From contig CBDBVE010000014.1 in assembly GCA_965212595.1 (NCBI GenBank), positions 62,001 to 126,000 of the forward strand: a DNA stretch of 64,000 nucleotides, written 5' to 3'. This document shows, in pieces, positions 48,418 to 56,780 of this stretch. The notes under the pieces are model-generated. The model was not told where the DNA came from. It made no database searches and saw nothing but the letters and a program-made list of their open reading frames with translations. The number at the start of each line of letters is the position of its first letter. Within the stretch, counting starts at the first letter, position 1. The translations under genes and the position numbers were made by a program. This stretch comes from Poritiphilus sp965212595. GTDB lineage: Bacteria > Bacteroidota > Bacteroidia > Flavobacteriales > Flavobacteriaceae.

Positions 48418-48843
48418 ATGAATTCCCCGATGGTTCATCCTCCTACAGACAAGCTTCTGGCAGTGCATGAGTTGGAGATAGGCCGCTTTTATTTCTATCC
48501 ACACCTTGTGGTATCGGAAATAGAAGAAGGTGTTATTGTGACCTTTGACAATGCACTATCCCTTTTTTCCATTGGCCTGGAAACCTATTCCTTAGACGAG
48601 CCCCTTGTATATCTATCAAACCGCAAAAACTCGTATTCCATAGATCCTACCTTACATATTGAGGCAAAAGAAATGTTTTCAAATCTGTTAGGGTACGGTG
48701 TCGTGGCTTATAATGAGGTAACCCGAAAGATTGCCGCTATTGAACAACAATTTGTTAGCTGCCCTTTACATACCTTTGATTCGTTACCAGAGGCCTGGCA
48801 ATGGGCTCAGGACTTGCTTAGTGCTCAAGGGGTTAAAACCTGA
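48418..48843 (+). CDS. Conserved-looking cytoplasmic protein, unknown
   Basis: 141 residues, no signal peptide or membrane segment. Alternating strands and helices ('RFYFYPHLVVSEIEEGVIVTF', a final Trp-containing helix 'EAWQWAQDLL'). The general pattern resembles small STAS/SpoIIAA-like domains, but I cannot assign a family. Converges with nadD, 23 bp between stops. Confidence 0.6.
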   Translation: MNSPMVHPPTDKLLAVHELEIGRFYFYPHLVVSEIEEGVIVTFDNALSLFSIGLETYSLDEPLVYLSNRKNSYSIDPTLHIEAKEMFSNLLGYGVVAYNEVTRKIAAIEQQFVSCPLHTFDSLPEAWQWAQDLLSAQGVKT

Positions 48844-48866
48844 AACATTTAGGGTCTTAGGGCCTT

Positions 48867-49451
48867 CTAGCGATAAAAATTCATTTCATCCATGTATTTC
48901 CAAACGGCGTCCGGAAGCATAGCCCTTACATTCTTCCCTTCCTTATGTTGTTTGCGGATAAAGGTTGAAGAAATCTCCATTATCGGAGATTTAATACGAT
49001 GTATTTTGGGATGGTCTTCAAATTGGCTGGGTACTCCTCCCTCTGAAATCCGTGGATAAATATAAAGGTCGTGGTTCTCAAGGATCACTTCATAATTTTT
49101 CCACTTGTGAAAACTTTTTAGATTGTCTTCTCCCATGATCAGCGAAAAACGATGGCCTTTGCCGTATTCCTCCTCCAGATGAATTAATGTATTTATGGTG
49201 TAGTTGGGCTGGGGTAACTTAAATTCTGCCTTACTTGGGTGAATGCTTGGATAGTCTTTAACAGCCTCGTAAACCATTTGATAGCGATGGTTATCGGCCA
49301 ATAAAGTCTTTTTAGTTTTAAAAGGGCTCCGGGGGGTAACCACGAACCAGACCTCATCCAACCCGGAAAATTCTACCATATGATTGGCGATCACTAAATG
49401 TCCGATGTGAATTGGATTGAATGTACCGAAATAGAGTCCTACATGTTTCAT
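48867..49451 (-). CDS. nadD: Nicotinate-nucleotide adenylyltransferase
   Basis: 194 residues. Nucleotidyltransferase motif GTFNPIHIGH at residues 9-18 and C-terminal 'ISSTFIRKQ' (the ISSTxxR motif). It transfers AMP from ATP to nicotinate mononucleotide, the last-but-one step of NAD synthesis. Last gene of the yicC-gmk-nadD operon; its start overlaps the gmk stop by 1 nt. Confidence 0.94.
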   Translation of the reverse strand: MKHVGLYFGTFNPIHIGHLVIANHMVEFSGLDEVWFVVTPRSPFKTKKTLLADNHRYQMVYEAVKDYPSIHPSKAEFKLPQPNYTINTLIHLEEEYGKGHRFSLIMGEDNLKSFHKWKNYEVILENHDLYIYPRISEGGVPSQFEDHPKIHRIKSPIMEISSTFIRKQHKEGKNVRAMLPDAVWKYMDEMNFYR

Positions 49452-50038
49452 TATTCTTCTTCATCCTGATCGGCAATAAATTCAGCCACGAGTTGATGGG
49501 CCTCCTTTAAAGCAACATCCAGGTCGTAATTCTTTATGATCTTATCAAATTGTGGCGCCGTAGCAAGTTCAACCGAGGCTTTGGCGATTCGCATATTGAT
49601 TTTATCGTTGCTTTCCGTGCTTCTTTTTTTCAGGCGAATTTTAAGTTCATCCACACTTGGCGGTTTTACGAAAACGGCTAGTGTTTCTTCAGGAAACTTT
49701 CGCTTAATTCGTAAGCCGCCTGCCACATCAATATCAAAGATTACATTCTTGCCTTCTGCCCATAATCGCTCTACTTCGCTTTTAAGTGTTCCGTAGAAAC
49801 TATCACGGTATACTTCTTCCCATTCCAGAAAATCACCATTTTTTATATGTTTCTTAAATTCGGAAGCCGACATGAAGTAATAGTGCTCTCCATCTTTCTC
49901 CTTTGCCCGTCTCGGGCGTGAAGTAGCCGAAACAGAAAAAGCAAGATTAAGTTCGGGCTGTTCTAAAAGATAGCGTACTAAAGTGGTCTTACCACTGCCT
50001 GAAGGAGCCGAAAATACCAGAAGCTTACCTCCCTTCAT
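49451..50038 (-). CDS. gmk: Guanylate kinase
   Basis: 195 residues. P-loop APSGSGKTT at 11-19, the GMP-binding 'SATSRPRRAKEKDGEHYYFM' region (about 37-56) and 'NVIFDIDVAGG'. Phosphorylates GMP to GDP. It overlaps yicC and nadD by one base each, an arrangement common in Bacteroidota. Confidence 0.95.
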   Translation of the reverse strand: MKGGKLLVFSAPSGSGKTTLVRYLLEQPELNLAFSVSATSRPRRAKEKDGEHYYFMSASEFKKHIKNGDFLEWEEVYRDSFYGTLKSEVERLWAEGKNVIFDIDVAGGLRIKRKFPEETLAVFVKPPSVDELKIRLKKRSTESNDKINMRIAKASVELATAPQFDKIIKNYDLDVALKEAHQLVAEFIADQDEEE

Positions 50039-50896
50039 TACAATACGTTCAGCATTTGTTCTTTAACTTTTTCTAGCTCATCTTTCATCTGTACCACCAA
50101 TTGCTGCATTGGGGCATAATTGGCTTTAGACCCAATGGTATTGATCTCTCTTCCGATTTCCTGACTAATGAAACCTAACTTCTTACCATTAGAATCTTTA
50201 GAACTTAGCGTTTCTTCAAAATAATCCAGGTGATTTGAAAGTCGCACTTTCTCTTCGGTAATATCGTATTTCTCCAGATAATAGATCAATTCTTGTTCAA
50301 ATCTGTTGGCATCTACTTCGGCCTTAAGATCGGCTACAGCCTTCTCTAATTTTTGACGTATGCCCGCCAGGCGTTCAGGGTCTATCTTTGAAACGCGCTC
50401 TAATAAACTTCTCATTGCCTTTATGCGCTCCAAAAAATCTTTTTCCAGTACTTTTCCCTCCTCTGCCCTAAAGCCAACAATTTCTTTTAAGGCCTGCTTG
50501 AGGACATCTTTGATGACCTGGAATTCTTCCTCATCAATATCCCCCCCTATCCGTCTTTAGGGCATCGGGCAAACGAACCGCCATTTCAAGTAGATGTAAC
50601 TCATCTCCGGCTACAATGCTTCGAAGCTGGCTCATATACTGCTTTACCACATTCTCGTTTACGACCGAGGATGCCTCGCTCCCTGTCATTTCTATATACA
50701 ATCCAAAATCTATTTTGCCTCTTAGCAGTACTCCGGCTATGGTTTTTCGTAGTGCTAACTCCTTCTCACGATAGGCCGCCGGCATACGCGCATTGATATC
50801 CAGGTTTTTGCTGTTGAGTGATTTTAGTTCAATGGTAATCTTCTTATCCGGAAGCTGAACTACGTGCTTCCCAAACCCTGTCATGGATTGGATCAT
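50038..50896 (-). CDS. yicC: YicC-family endoribonuclease, interrupted by one extra base
   Basis: Start 'MIQSMTGFGKHVVQLPDKK' and end 'QMKDELEKVKEQMLNVL' are the N- and C-termini of the YicC family, in two frames. The break is a run of seven G on the coding strand (seven C at 50541-50547). Six G would read ...LKTDRGDIDEEEFQVIKDV..., giving a continuous 285-residue protein of normal length. YicC proteins are reported RNA-degrading enzymes with a DUF1732 C-terminal domain. First gene of the yicC-gmk-nadD operon. Confidence 0.9.
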
Positions 50897-50952
50897 ATCG
50901 GAGATTTAAATTTTGCCAAAGGTAACCAAATTTTGAGCTAAGCAATGTCGCC

Positions 50953-51765
50953 TTACAGTTCTCTTACCCAAATATTTCGATAACTCACCCTACTATTGTC
51001 TCGGTGATCTTGAAGCTTTAATGGCCCTTTGCCGTGTGGAGGATTTTTTGGCCATCCTACATAGGGGGTGGTTCCTTTTATTTCTACATGATCTTGAATA
51101 AGCACTCCGTTGTGGATCACTGTCATGGTACCTGATTTTATTTTTTGTCCTTGGTCATTGAATTCCGGAGCACGGTAAATCACATCATACGAATTCCATT
51201 CACCGCTAGGAACAGAAGCTTTGGCTAATGGCGTATGTTGTTTGTAAATTGATCCTACCTGGCCATTGACATAGGTATCATTGTCGTTGTTGTCTAAAAC
51301 CTGTATTTCATACAAATTGGAGAGGAATATCCCGCTGTTTGCCCTATTCTGGCCTTCTCTCCGGACTTCAGCAGGAGAGCTCCATTCTATGTGGAGCTGG
51401 ATATCACCAAAATTTCGCTTCGTTTGTATATCTCCTGTCTGATCCTTCACGGTCATACTGGCATCCTCATTTAAGTGCCATGAGACCGCAGAACTGTCGT
51501 TTGTCATCACCCACTCCTCAAAACCTGAGCCATCAAACAAGACGATGGCATCGCTTGGAACACCATTTTGCCCTACCGGATCTACTGTTGGAGGAACGGG
51601 TTCATAAACTTCAGTTTCTTCAGGTTTGGTAGGTTCTTCGCCCATATACTCTTCATGAACGATCACCTTATCTGTAATCTTCTCAATTTCTTTAGAGTTT
51701 TCCTGTGCTTCCATTTTACAAGACAGTACAGCCACTCCCAGGGCCAGGTAAAGGATACTTTTCAT
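50953..51765 (-). CDS. DUF1080 (3-keto-disaccharide hydrolase) lipoprotein
   Basis: 270 residues. Lipoprotein signal ending VLSC (Cys at about 16), a Glu/Pro-rich linker (about 30-75), then a DUF1080/PF06439 concanavalin-like beta-sandwich (about 78-270) with 'ANSGIFLSNLYEIQVLDN' and 'LKLQDHRDNSRVSYRNIWV'. Characterised members cleave 3-keto-glycosides. Second DUF1080 gene lies 39 bp upstream on the same strand, so the two are probably co-transcribed with the isomerase at 52592. Expected in the periplasm or on the surface. Confidence 0.88.
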   Translation of the reverse strand: MKSILYLALGVAVLSCKMEAQENSKEIEKITDKVIVHEEYMGEEPTKPEETEVYEPVPPTVDPVGQNGVPSDAIVLFDGSGFEEWVMTNDSSAVSWHLNEDASMTVKDQTGDIQTKRNFGDIQLHIEWSSPAEVRREGQNRANSGIFLSNLYEIQVLDNNDNDTYVNGQVGSIYKQHTPLAKASVPSGEWNSYDVIYRAPEFNDQGQKIKSGTMTVIHNGVLIQDHVEIKGTTPYVGWPKNPPHGKGPLKLQDHRDNSRVSYRNIWVREL

Positions 51766-51804
51766 TTAGTTATGATATAGTGGTTGGCAAATAATTCTGA
51801 GCAG

Positions 51805-52581
51805 TTAAAGTTTCTTGATTTTAATATTGCGGTAAGCTACAATATCACCGTGGTCCTGAAGGCCAATTTTACCGGTTGTAAACTTTCCAAATCCTTCCCA
51901 ATCGGCAAATTTAGATTTAGACACCATGGTATTCCATTCCTCGTTGGCAACGGGGAAGCTAAGAATCTTAGTCCCGTTGAGTACAACATCTCCCTGCTTG
52001 GTTTTATGATTTACCGTGATTACACAGCTGTTCCATTCTCCCACTGGTTTTGTAACATCCTCTGAAGGCGCTACCATATCATACAAAGAACCAGCCTGAT
52101 GGGTAGTGCCATTTTTAGAATCCGGGTGCTTTTCATTGTCAAGTACCTGGATCTCTGGTCCGGTCTCGTAGGGCTGCCCAAACTTTGCGTCTTCTTTGAT
52201 TCCCCAAAAAATACCACTATTGCCGGCCTCCGAAATTCGCCACTCCAGGGAGAGCACAAAATCTGTAAACTCTTCTTTCGTAACAATGTTATACGAGGCA
52301 TAGTTACCATCAGCTTGTTTTCTATCTTCAGCCTTAGGAGGATAAAAGACCATGGCGCCATCTTCCAGTTTCCAGTTTGCCGGTACTTCATCTTCTAAGT
52401 ATCCTTTCCAACCATCAAAGGAAGAGCCGTCAAAAAGTACTGTCCATTCTTCCTGCTCTGAAGGTGTCTCCATTGCTTCGGATATCTCAGCTGAGTTTAT
52501 CTCTTCTTTGTTATTTTCAGCCTTTTGCTTGCAGCTAAAGAAGACCAAAAAACATGCTAGTACCGCTATCGTTTGTTTCAT
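51805..52581 (-). CDS. DUF1080 (3-keto-disaccharide hydrolase) lipoprotein
   Basis: 258 residues. Lipoprotein signal ending FFSC (Cys at about 17) and a DUF1080 domain (about 45-258) with 'LFDGSSFDGWKGYLEDEVP', 'GNSGIFWGI' and 'KIGLQDHGDIVAYRNIKI'. Paralogue of the gene downstream, closer to the canonical single-domain form. Likely extracytoplasmic processing of oxidised sugars or glycosides. It starts 10 bp after the TIM-barrel isomerase gene. Confidence 0.9.
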   Translation of the reverse strand: MKQTIAVLACFLVFFSCKQKAENNKEEINSAEISEAMETPSEQEEWTVLFDGSSFDGWKGYLEDEVPANWKLEDGAMVFYPPKAEDRKQADGNYASYNIVTKEEFTDFVLSLEWRISEAGNSGIFWGIKEDAKFGQPYETGPEIQVLDNEKHPDSKNGTTHQAGSLYDMVAPSEDVTKPVGEWNSCVITVNHKTKQGDVVLNGTKILSFPVANEEWNTMVSKSKFADWEGFGKFTTGKIGLQDHGDIVAYRNIKIKKL

Positions 52582-52591
52582 AATACTTTGT

Positions 52592-53644
52592 TTAAGTTCC
52601 TAATATTTTTTTGAGCATCTCTTTATCGAGTTCCCCGCCGGCAAAATCATCAAAAGTCTTTTCTGTAGCTTCAATGATATGATCTTGAATAAACTTGGCT
52701 CCCTCCCGGGCGCCCTGTTCCGGACTTTTTATACAACATTCCCATTCCATGACCGCCCAAACATCGCAGCCGTACTGAGTGAGTTTAGAAAAAATGGTTT
52801 TGAAATCTATTTGTCCATCTCCTAAAGATCTGTAACGGCCAGCACGGTCTCCCCAATCATTGTAACCTCCAAAAGCTCCTTTCTTTCCTGTTGGATTAAA
52901 CTCCGAATCTTTTACATGAAACGACCGTATAAATTCATGGTAGTGGTCAATGTATTCAATATAATCTAATTGCTGCAATACAAAATGGCTGGGGTCGTAC
53001 AAAATGTTTACTCTTTTATGATTCCCGGTAGCCGCTAAAAAGCGTTCAAAAGTGTCCCCGTCATGAAGGTCTTCTCCAGGATGTATTTCGTAACACACAT
53101 CTACCCCTTCTTTGTCAAAATGGTCTAAAATTGGCATCCATCTTTTAGCCAATTCCTCAAATCCCATCTCAACAAGTCCGGGTGGGCGCTGAGGCCACGG
53201 GTGCCAGGTATGCCAAAGCAAGGCCCCTGAAAAGGTGGCATGCGCTTTAATTCCTAGTCTGCGACTTGCCGTTGCCGCCTTTTTAACGACATCTACGGCC
53301 CATGCTGTACGCGCCTTTGGGTTGTTCTTTACAGCATCGGGCGCAAAGTTATCGAACATCAGGTCGTATGCCGGGTGAACGGCTACAAGCTGCCCCTGAA
53401 GGTGGGTTGAAAGTTCTGTAATTTCCAGGCCATAAGAATTTACCTTCCCTTTGAGTTCATCGCAATAGTCCTGACTCTCGGCAGCCTTATCAATATCTAT
53501 TAAAAAATGTTCCCAGGTAGGTATTTGAATGCCCTTGTATCCCAAATCTGAAGCCCATTTGCACATTCCATCGAGTGAATTAAACGGGGCTTTGCTATCT
53601 ACAAATTGCGCCAGAAAAACGGCGGGTCCTTTAATTGTTTTCAT
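52592..53644 (-). CDS. Sugar phosphate isomerase/epimerase family TIM-barrel protein (cytoplasmic)
   Basis: 350 residues, no signal peptide. AP-endonuclease-2/xylose-isomerase-like TIM barrel; candidate metal ligands are Glu in 'VCYEIHPGED', Asp/His in 'ILYDPSHFVLQ', His in 'SFHVKDSEF' and Glu in 'VMEWECC'. Family members isomerise sugars and, in 3-keto-glycoside pathways, act on keto-sugars. First gene of a run with two DUF1080 genes. The reaction is inferred from context only. Confidence 0.87.
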   Translation of the reverse strand: MKTIKGPAVFLAQFVDSKAPFNSLDGMCKWASDLGYKGIQIPTWEHFLIDIDKAAESQDYCDELKGKVNSYGLEITELSTHLQGQLVAVHPAYDLMFDNFAPDAVKNNPKARTAWAVDVVKKAATASRRLGIKAHATFSGALLWHTWHPWPQRPPGLVEMGFEELAKRWMPILDHFDKEGVDVCYEIHPGEDLHDGDTFERFLAATGNHKRVNILYDPSHFVLQQLDYIEYIDHYHEFIRSFHVKDSEFNPTGKKGAFGGYNDWGDRAGRYRSLGDGQIDFKTIFSKLTQYGCDVWAVMEWECCIKSPEQGAREGAKFIQDHIIEATEKTFDDFAGGELDKEMLKKILGT

Positions 53645-53699
53645 TTTAAGTATACTTCAATTAATCTAATTGGTGTGTTGTTAATTTTAAGAATTAAAC

Positions 53700-53760
53700 C
53701 CTATATTTAGAGAATGTAATTCCCGCAGGTCTTCTTTCCAAGGGAAGTTATAAATATAGG
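53700..53760. repeat. Inverted repeat in a divergent promoter region
   Basis: Perfect 10-bp arms CCTATATTTA (53700-53709) / TAAATATAGG (53751-53760), with a nested TTCCC/GGGAA pair. Lies between the isomerase gene (-) and the ASCH gene (+). Operator or RNA structure; role unknown. Confidence 0.5.
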
Positions 53761-53791
53761 AAATACGCCAGATTAAAAGAAAAATATACTT

Positions 53792-53896
53792 ATGAATAAG
53801 AAGTTTGTTCTCGGCATACTATGCTTAGGAGAAATCCATATTTTTTGGCGCTTTGGCCTAAGGGAATATTTCACCAAACAAATCTTGCCTAAATGA
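53792..53896 (+). CDS. Possible 34-residue leader ORF overlapping the ASCH start
   Basis: ATG to TGA, 34 codons (MNKKFVLGILCLGEIHIF...KQILPK), stop codon overlapping the ASCH start as ATGA. This would allow translational coupling. No homology recognised, and chance occurrence is quite possible. Confidence 0.25.
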   Translation: MNKKFVLGILCLGEIHIFWRFGLREYFTKQILPK

Positions 53897-54360
53897 AGAA
53901 CACATCGGCCAGAAACCTTTGGGGTGATTACCTAGATTCTCACATCGAATATGCCTTTGCAGACGAACCCCGGGTAACTCATTTTTGCGATAATGAGAAG
54001 GATTCTAACGTATGCCTGAATCTTGTGCTAAAGGGTAAGAAGCGAGCTACATCACATTCTTTATTGGGCTTGCAATACCGCAAGGAGCGACTCCCAAAAA
54101 TAGGTGATTTTACAATCCTAACTGACTGGGAAGGAAACGCCAAATGCATAGTTAGAACAGTAGCGGTAAGGCTTAAGCCTTTTTTTAGCATACGATCTTC
54201 TTATGCTAAAATTGAAGGGGAAGGAGATGGCTCTCTGGACTATTGGAAAAAAACACATTGGGACTATTACACCCGGGAACTGGAAGCCTTTGGAAGAGTA
54301 CCACGAGAGAGTATGATTGTTGTTTGTGAAGTGTTCGAAAAGGTATTTGAAAAAAAATAA
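53893..54360 (+). CDS. ASCH-domain protein
   Basis: 155 residues. ASCH fold (PUA-like) with 'LVLKGKKRATSHSLLGL' (the G-K-K-x-A-T signature, about 42-58) and 'PKIGDFTILTDWEGNAKCIVRT'. ASCH proteins bind RNA or nucleosides, and some hydrolyse acetylated cytidine. Lone gene, not obviously linked to the surrounding sugar cluster. Confidence 0.87.
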   Translation: MKNTSARNLWGDYLDSHIEYAFADEPRVTHFCDNEKDSNVCLNLVLKGKKRATSHSLLGLQYRKERLPKIGDFTILTDWEGNAKCIVRTVAVRLKPFFSIRSSYAKIEGEGDGSLDYWKKTHWDYYTRELEAFGRVPRESMIVVCEVFEKVFEKK

Positions 54361-54390
54361 CCCCGTAGCTTCCACTACAGGGTTTTACTT
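54359..54390. terminator. Intrinsic bidirectional terminator
   Basis: 10-bp arms with one mismatch (AACCCCGTAG 54359-54368 / CTACAGGGTT 54375-54384), T-rich after. Between the convergent ASCH and oxidoreductase genes. Confidence 0.75.
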
Positions 54391-54404
54391 TTCTCAGAGT
54401 TTTA

Positions 54405-55541
54405 CTAATCCATATCTACCCAAACATTTCCTCCTTTATGTGAGGCAACACTTGCTTCAATAAAATTAAGGCCACGAACCCCATCTGTCATGGTCGGGAA
54501 TTCTCCATCGTTGTAATCCTCACCTCTAATAGCTTTGGCTGCTCCCAGGTAAATATTTGCCATAGAATCAAAAATACCTTCCGGATGACCGGGAGGGAGT
54601 TTTGTGCCCTTTAAAGACAGTTCGCTATTATAGGCATGGCCTGGTTTATAGATCTGTACGGGCGCCGTATCACTCAGTAAGTATAAGAAATTAGGTTTCT
54701 CCTGCTCCCAGCGAAGGCCTCCTTTTTCTCCGTAAATGCTAATTGCCAATCCGTTTTCCTCACCTGTGGCAACCTGGCTGGCACGGATTACTCCTTTAAC
54801 ATGGTCTCCCATTCTTACAAGCACCGTTCCGTCTACATCCATCTGATTGTCTTCATAGAGGTAATTGAAATCGCAAAGCAGTGATTTTACCTGCAAGCCG
54901 GTAGTGTATTCCAACAGATTAAAGGCATGTACACCAATATCTCCCATGCAAGAACTGATACCTGCCTTCTTAGGGTCTAGTCTCCAAACCGATGAGCGTT
55001 TTTCCTTATCGTGAATTATGGGATTGATCCAGCCCTGATAATAACGGGCGTCTACTTTGTGAATTTTCCCAAGTACCCCTTCTTTGATCATCTCCCGCAT
55101 CTGACGTACCATAGGGTAGCCTGTATACGTATGCGTAACTGCGAAGACCGTGCCGGCTTTTTTATGCGCTTCCTCTAAAATTTTAGCTTCCTCATAGGTT
55201 GTGGTCATTGGCTTTTCGCAGATAACATTAAAGCCATTATCCAGTAGCTTTTTCGCCATGGGAAAGTGAAGAAAATTGGGGGTTTGAATAGAGCATACCT
55301 GCATCCGTTCATCTTCGGGTAGTTTCATTTCCTCTTCTACCAGGGTATCAAAATCTTTATAAATCCTATTCGTTGGGATATCTATTTCCTTTGCAAAGGA
55401 CATATTGGATTCGAAATCGGGATTAAATACTGCTCCAACAATCTGGTAGTTATCGTTGATATGCGAAGCCACCCTGTGCAGTACCCCAATGAGCGAATCG
55501 CCTCCCCCACCAAGGATACCAAGTCTAATTTTTTTCGGCAT
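54405..55541 (-). CDS. Gfo/Idh/MocA-family NAD(P)-dependent oxidoreductase
   Basis: 378 residues. Rossmann start 'LGILGGGGDSLIG' (about 7-19), the family's EKP motif in 'VICEKPMTT' (about 110-118), and a C-terminal dimerisation domain with 'CMGDIGVHAFNLLEY' carrying the catalytic-type Asp/His. Members oxidise or reduce sugar hydroxyls, including C3 keto forms. It is cytoplasmic, downstream of an MFS carrier gene in the same operon, which suits reduction or oxidation of an imported keto-sugar. Confidence 0.92.
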   Translation of the reverse strand: MPKKIRLGILGGGGDSLIGVLHRVASHINDNYQIVGAVFNPDFESNMSFAKEIDIPTNRIYKDFDTLVEEEMKLPEDERMQVCSIQTPNFLHFPMAKKLLDNGFNVICEKPMTTTYEEAKILEEAHKKAGTVFAVTHTYTGYPMVRQMREMIKEGVLGKIHKVDARYYQGWINPIIHDKEKRSSVWRLDPKKAGISSCMGDIGVHAFNLLEYTTGLQVKSLLCDFNYLYEDNQMDVDGTVLVRMGDHVKGVIRASQVATGEENGLAISIYGEKGGLRWEQEKPNFLYLLSDTAPVQIYKPGHAYNSELSLKGTKLPPGHPEGIFDSMANIYLGAAKAIRGEDYNDGEFPTMTDGVRGLNFIEASVASHKGGNVWVDMD

Positions 55542-55552
55542 AATGTTGTGTA

Positions 55553-56728
55553 TTATTCTTCTACAGTTTTATTTTTTCTTTTTTTCATATAAAGGTTCAA
55601 TCCTAAAAAAGCTATAATGAGAATAGCGGGTAAAATAGACATTGTACGCAGGGCTTCCTCGGCACTGGCGTTGTCCATTAAATTCCCCATAATTGGTAAA
55701 ACTACAGAGACCGATAGCATCCCTGCGCCGCCCATGATGGAAAGCCCCAAAGCTCCTGTCTCGGGAAGGTATTCTGCTACAAAGCCCAACATAGTGGGCC
55801 AGAAAAAAGTAACCCCAACGGCAAAGACAGCCGCCGCTGCAAAAGTCATGGCGCCACTTGTGATAGTTAGCAACCACAGACCTATAAAGGTAAATATCGC
55901 CGAAAACAAAAGCATTCCCGCGGGTTGCAGCTTATGTATTACCTGCCCGGCAAAGGCTCTGCCGAGCGCCATTATCCCGTTAATAAAGGCCAACACAAGA
56001 AGTGGAACAGCCACAGATTCTTTTAGTAGCGATTCTATTCTTTGGGTGGTACCAAGCTCTGAAGCTGCAGTAAGGAACATGCATAAGACCATAAAGATGA
56101 AAAGAGGTTTCCCTAAGCTCGCCAGCATTTTGTTATTACTCACACCGAGTTGCACCCGTTCGGTAAGTGGAAAGCGCTGACCCCAAAACATAAGACCATA
56201 TATGATCAGCGGGATGAAAAGGACTCCCACCATAACCTGCCAGCTTAGGCCCATAACGTCCATAATCAGCCAACCCACTAAAGATCCTATAACAATTCCT
56301 CCGGGAAACCACACGTGAAACCTATTGAGCATCTTCGTTTTATTTTTTGAATACATAGAGGCGATCATAGGGTTAAGCGCTGCTTCAACCATTCCATTGC
56401 CAATTCCAACAAATAAGGTAGCAATGAAAAGCGATGTCATGTCTGTGGCAAAAATTGTCCAAACTATACCAATGGCATGGGTAATAAATGCGATCCAGGT
56501 GATTTTTTTTATTCCAAGTGAATCTACCAAAGGTCCACCGATGATCATGGCCAGGGTAAATCCCCAGAAGGCAGGAGTAAAAGCATATCCTATTTGCTCT
56601 AAAGTGAGTCCAACCCCCTCAGGACCAAAAACGGTTTCCAGCCTCGCTCTAATGGCAAAGGTCATTGACGTTACCAACAGGGCCATACAAGAAGCGATAA
56701 AAAGCCTGTTCTTATTAATATTATCCAT
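55553..56728 (-). CDS. MFS transporter
   Basis: 391 residues with about twelve membrane helices in two six-helix halves (halves separated at about 185-205). 'GFTLAMIIGGPLVDSLGIKK' (loop 2-3 signature region) near residues 55-75. Transport probably uses a proton gradient. Position between another MFS gene and the oxidoreductase implies a sugar or keto-sugar substrate, by inference. Confidence 0.88.
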   Translation of the reverse strand: MDNINKNRLFIASCMALLVTSMTFAIRARLETVFGPEGVGLTLEQIGYAFTPAFWGFTLAMIIGGPLVDSLGIKKITWIAFITHAIGIVWTIFATDMTSLFIATLFVGIGNGMVEAALNPMIASMYSKNKTKMLNRFHVWFPGGIVIGSLVGWLIMDVMGLSWQVMVGVLFIPLIIYGLMFWGQRFPLTERVQLGVSNNKMLASLGKPLFIFMVLCMFLTAASELGTTQRIESLLKESVAVPLLVLAFINGIMALGRAFAGQVIHKLQPAGMLLFSAIFTFIGLWLLTITSGAMTFAAAAVFAVGVTFFWPTMLGFVAEYLPETGALGLSIMGGAGMLSVSVVLPIMGNLMDNASAEEALRTMSILPAILIIAFLGLNLYMKKRKNKTVEE

Positions 56729-56780
56729 GTTTAAAATTTAGTTTGGTTTATTCCAGTTTGGCTCATCTCAGCCACGAGAG

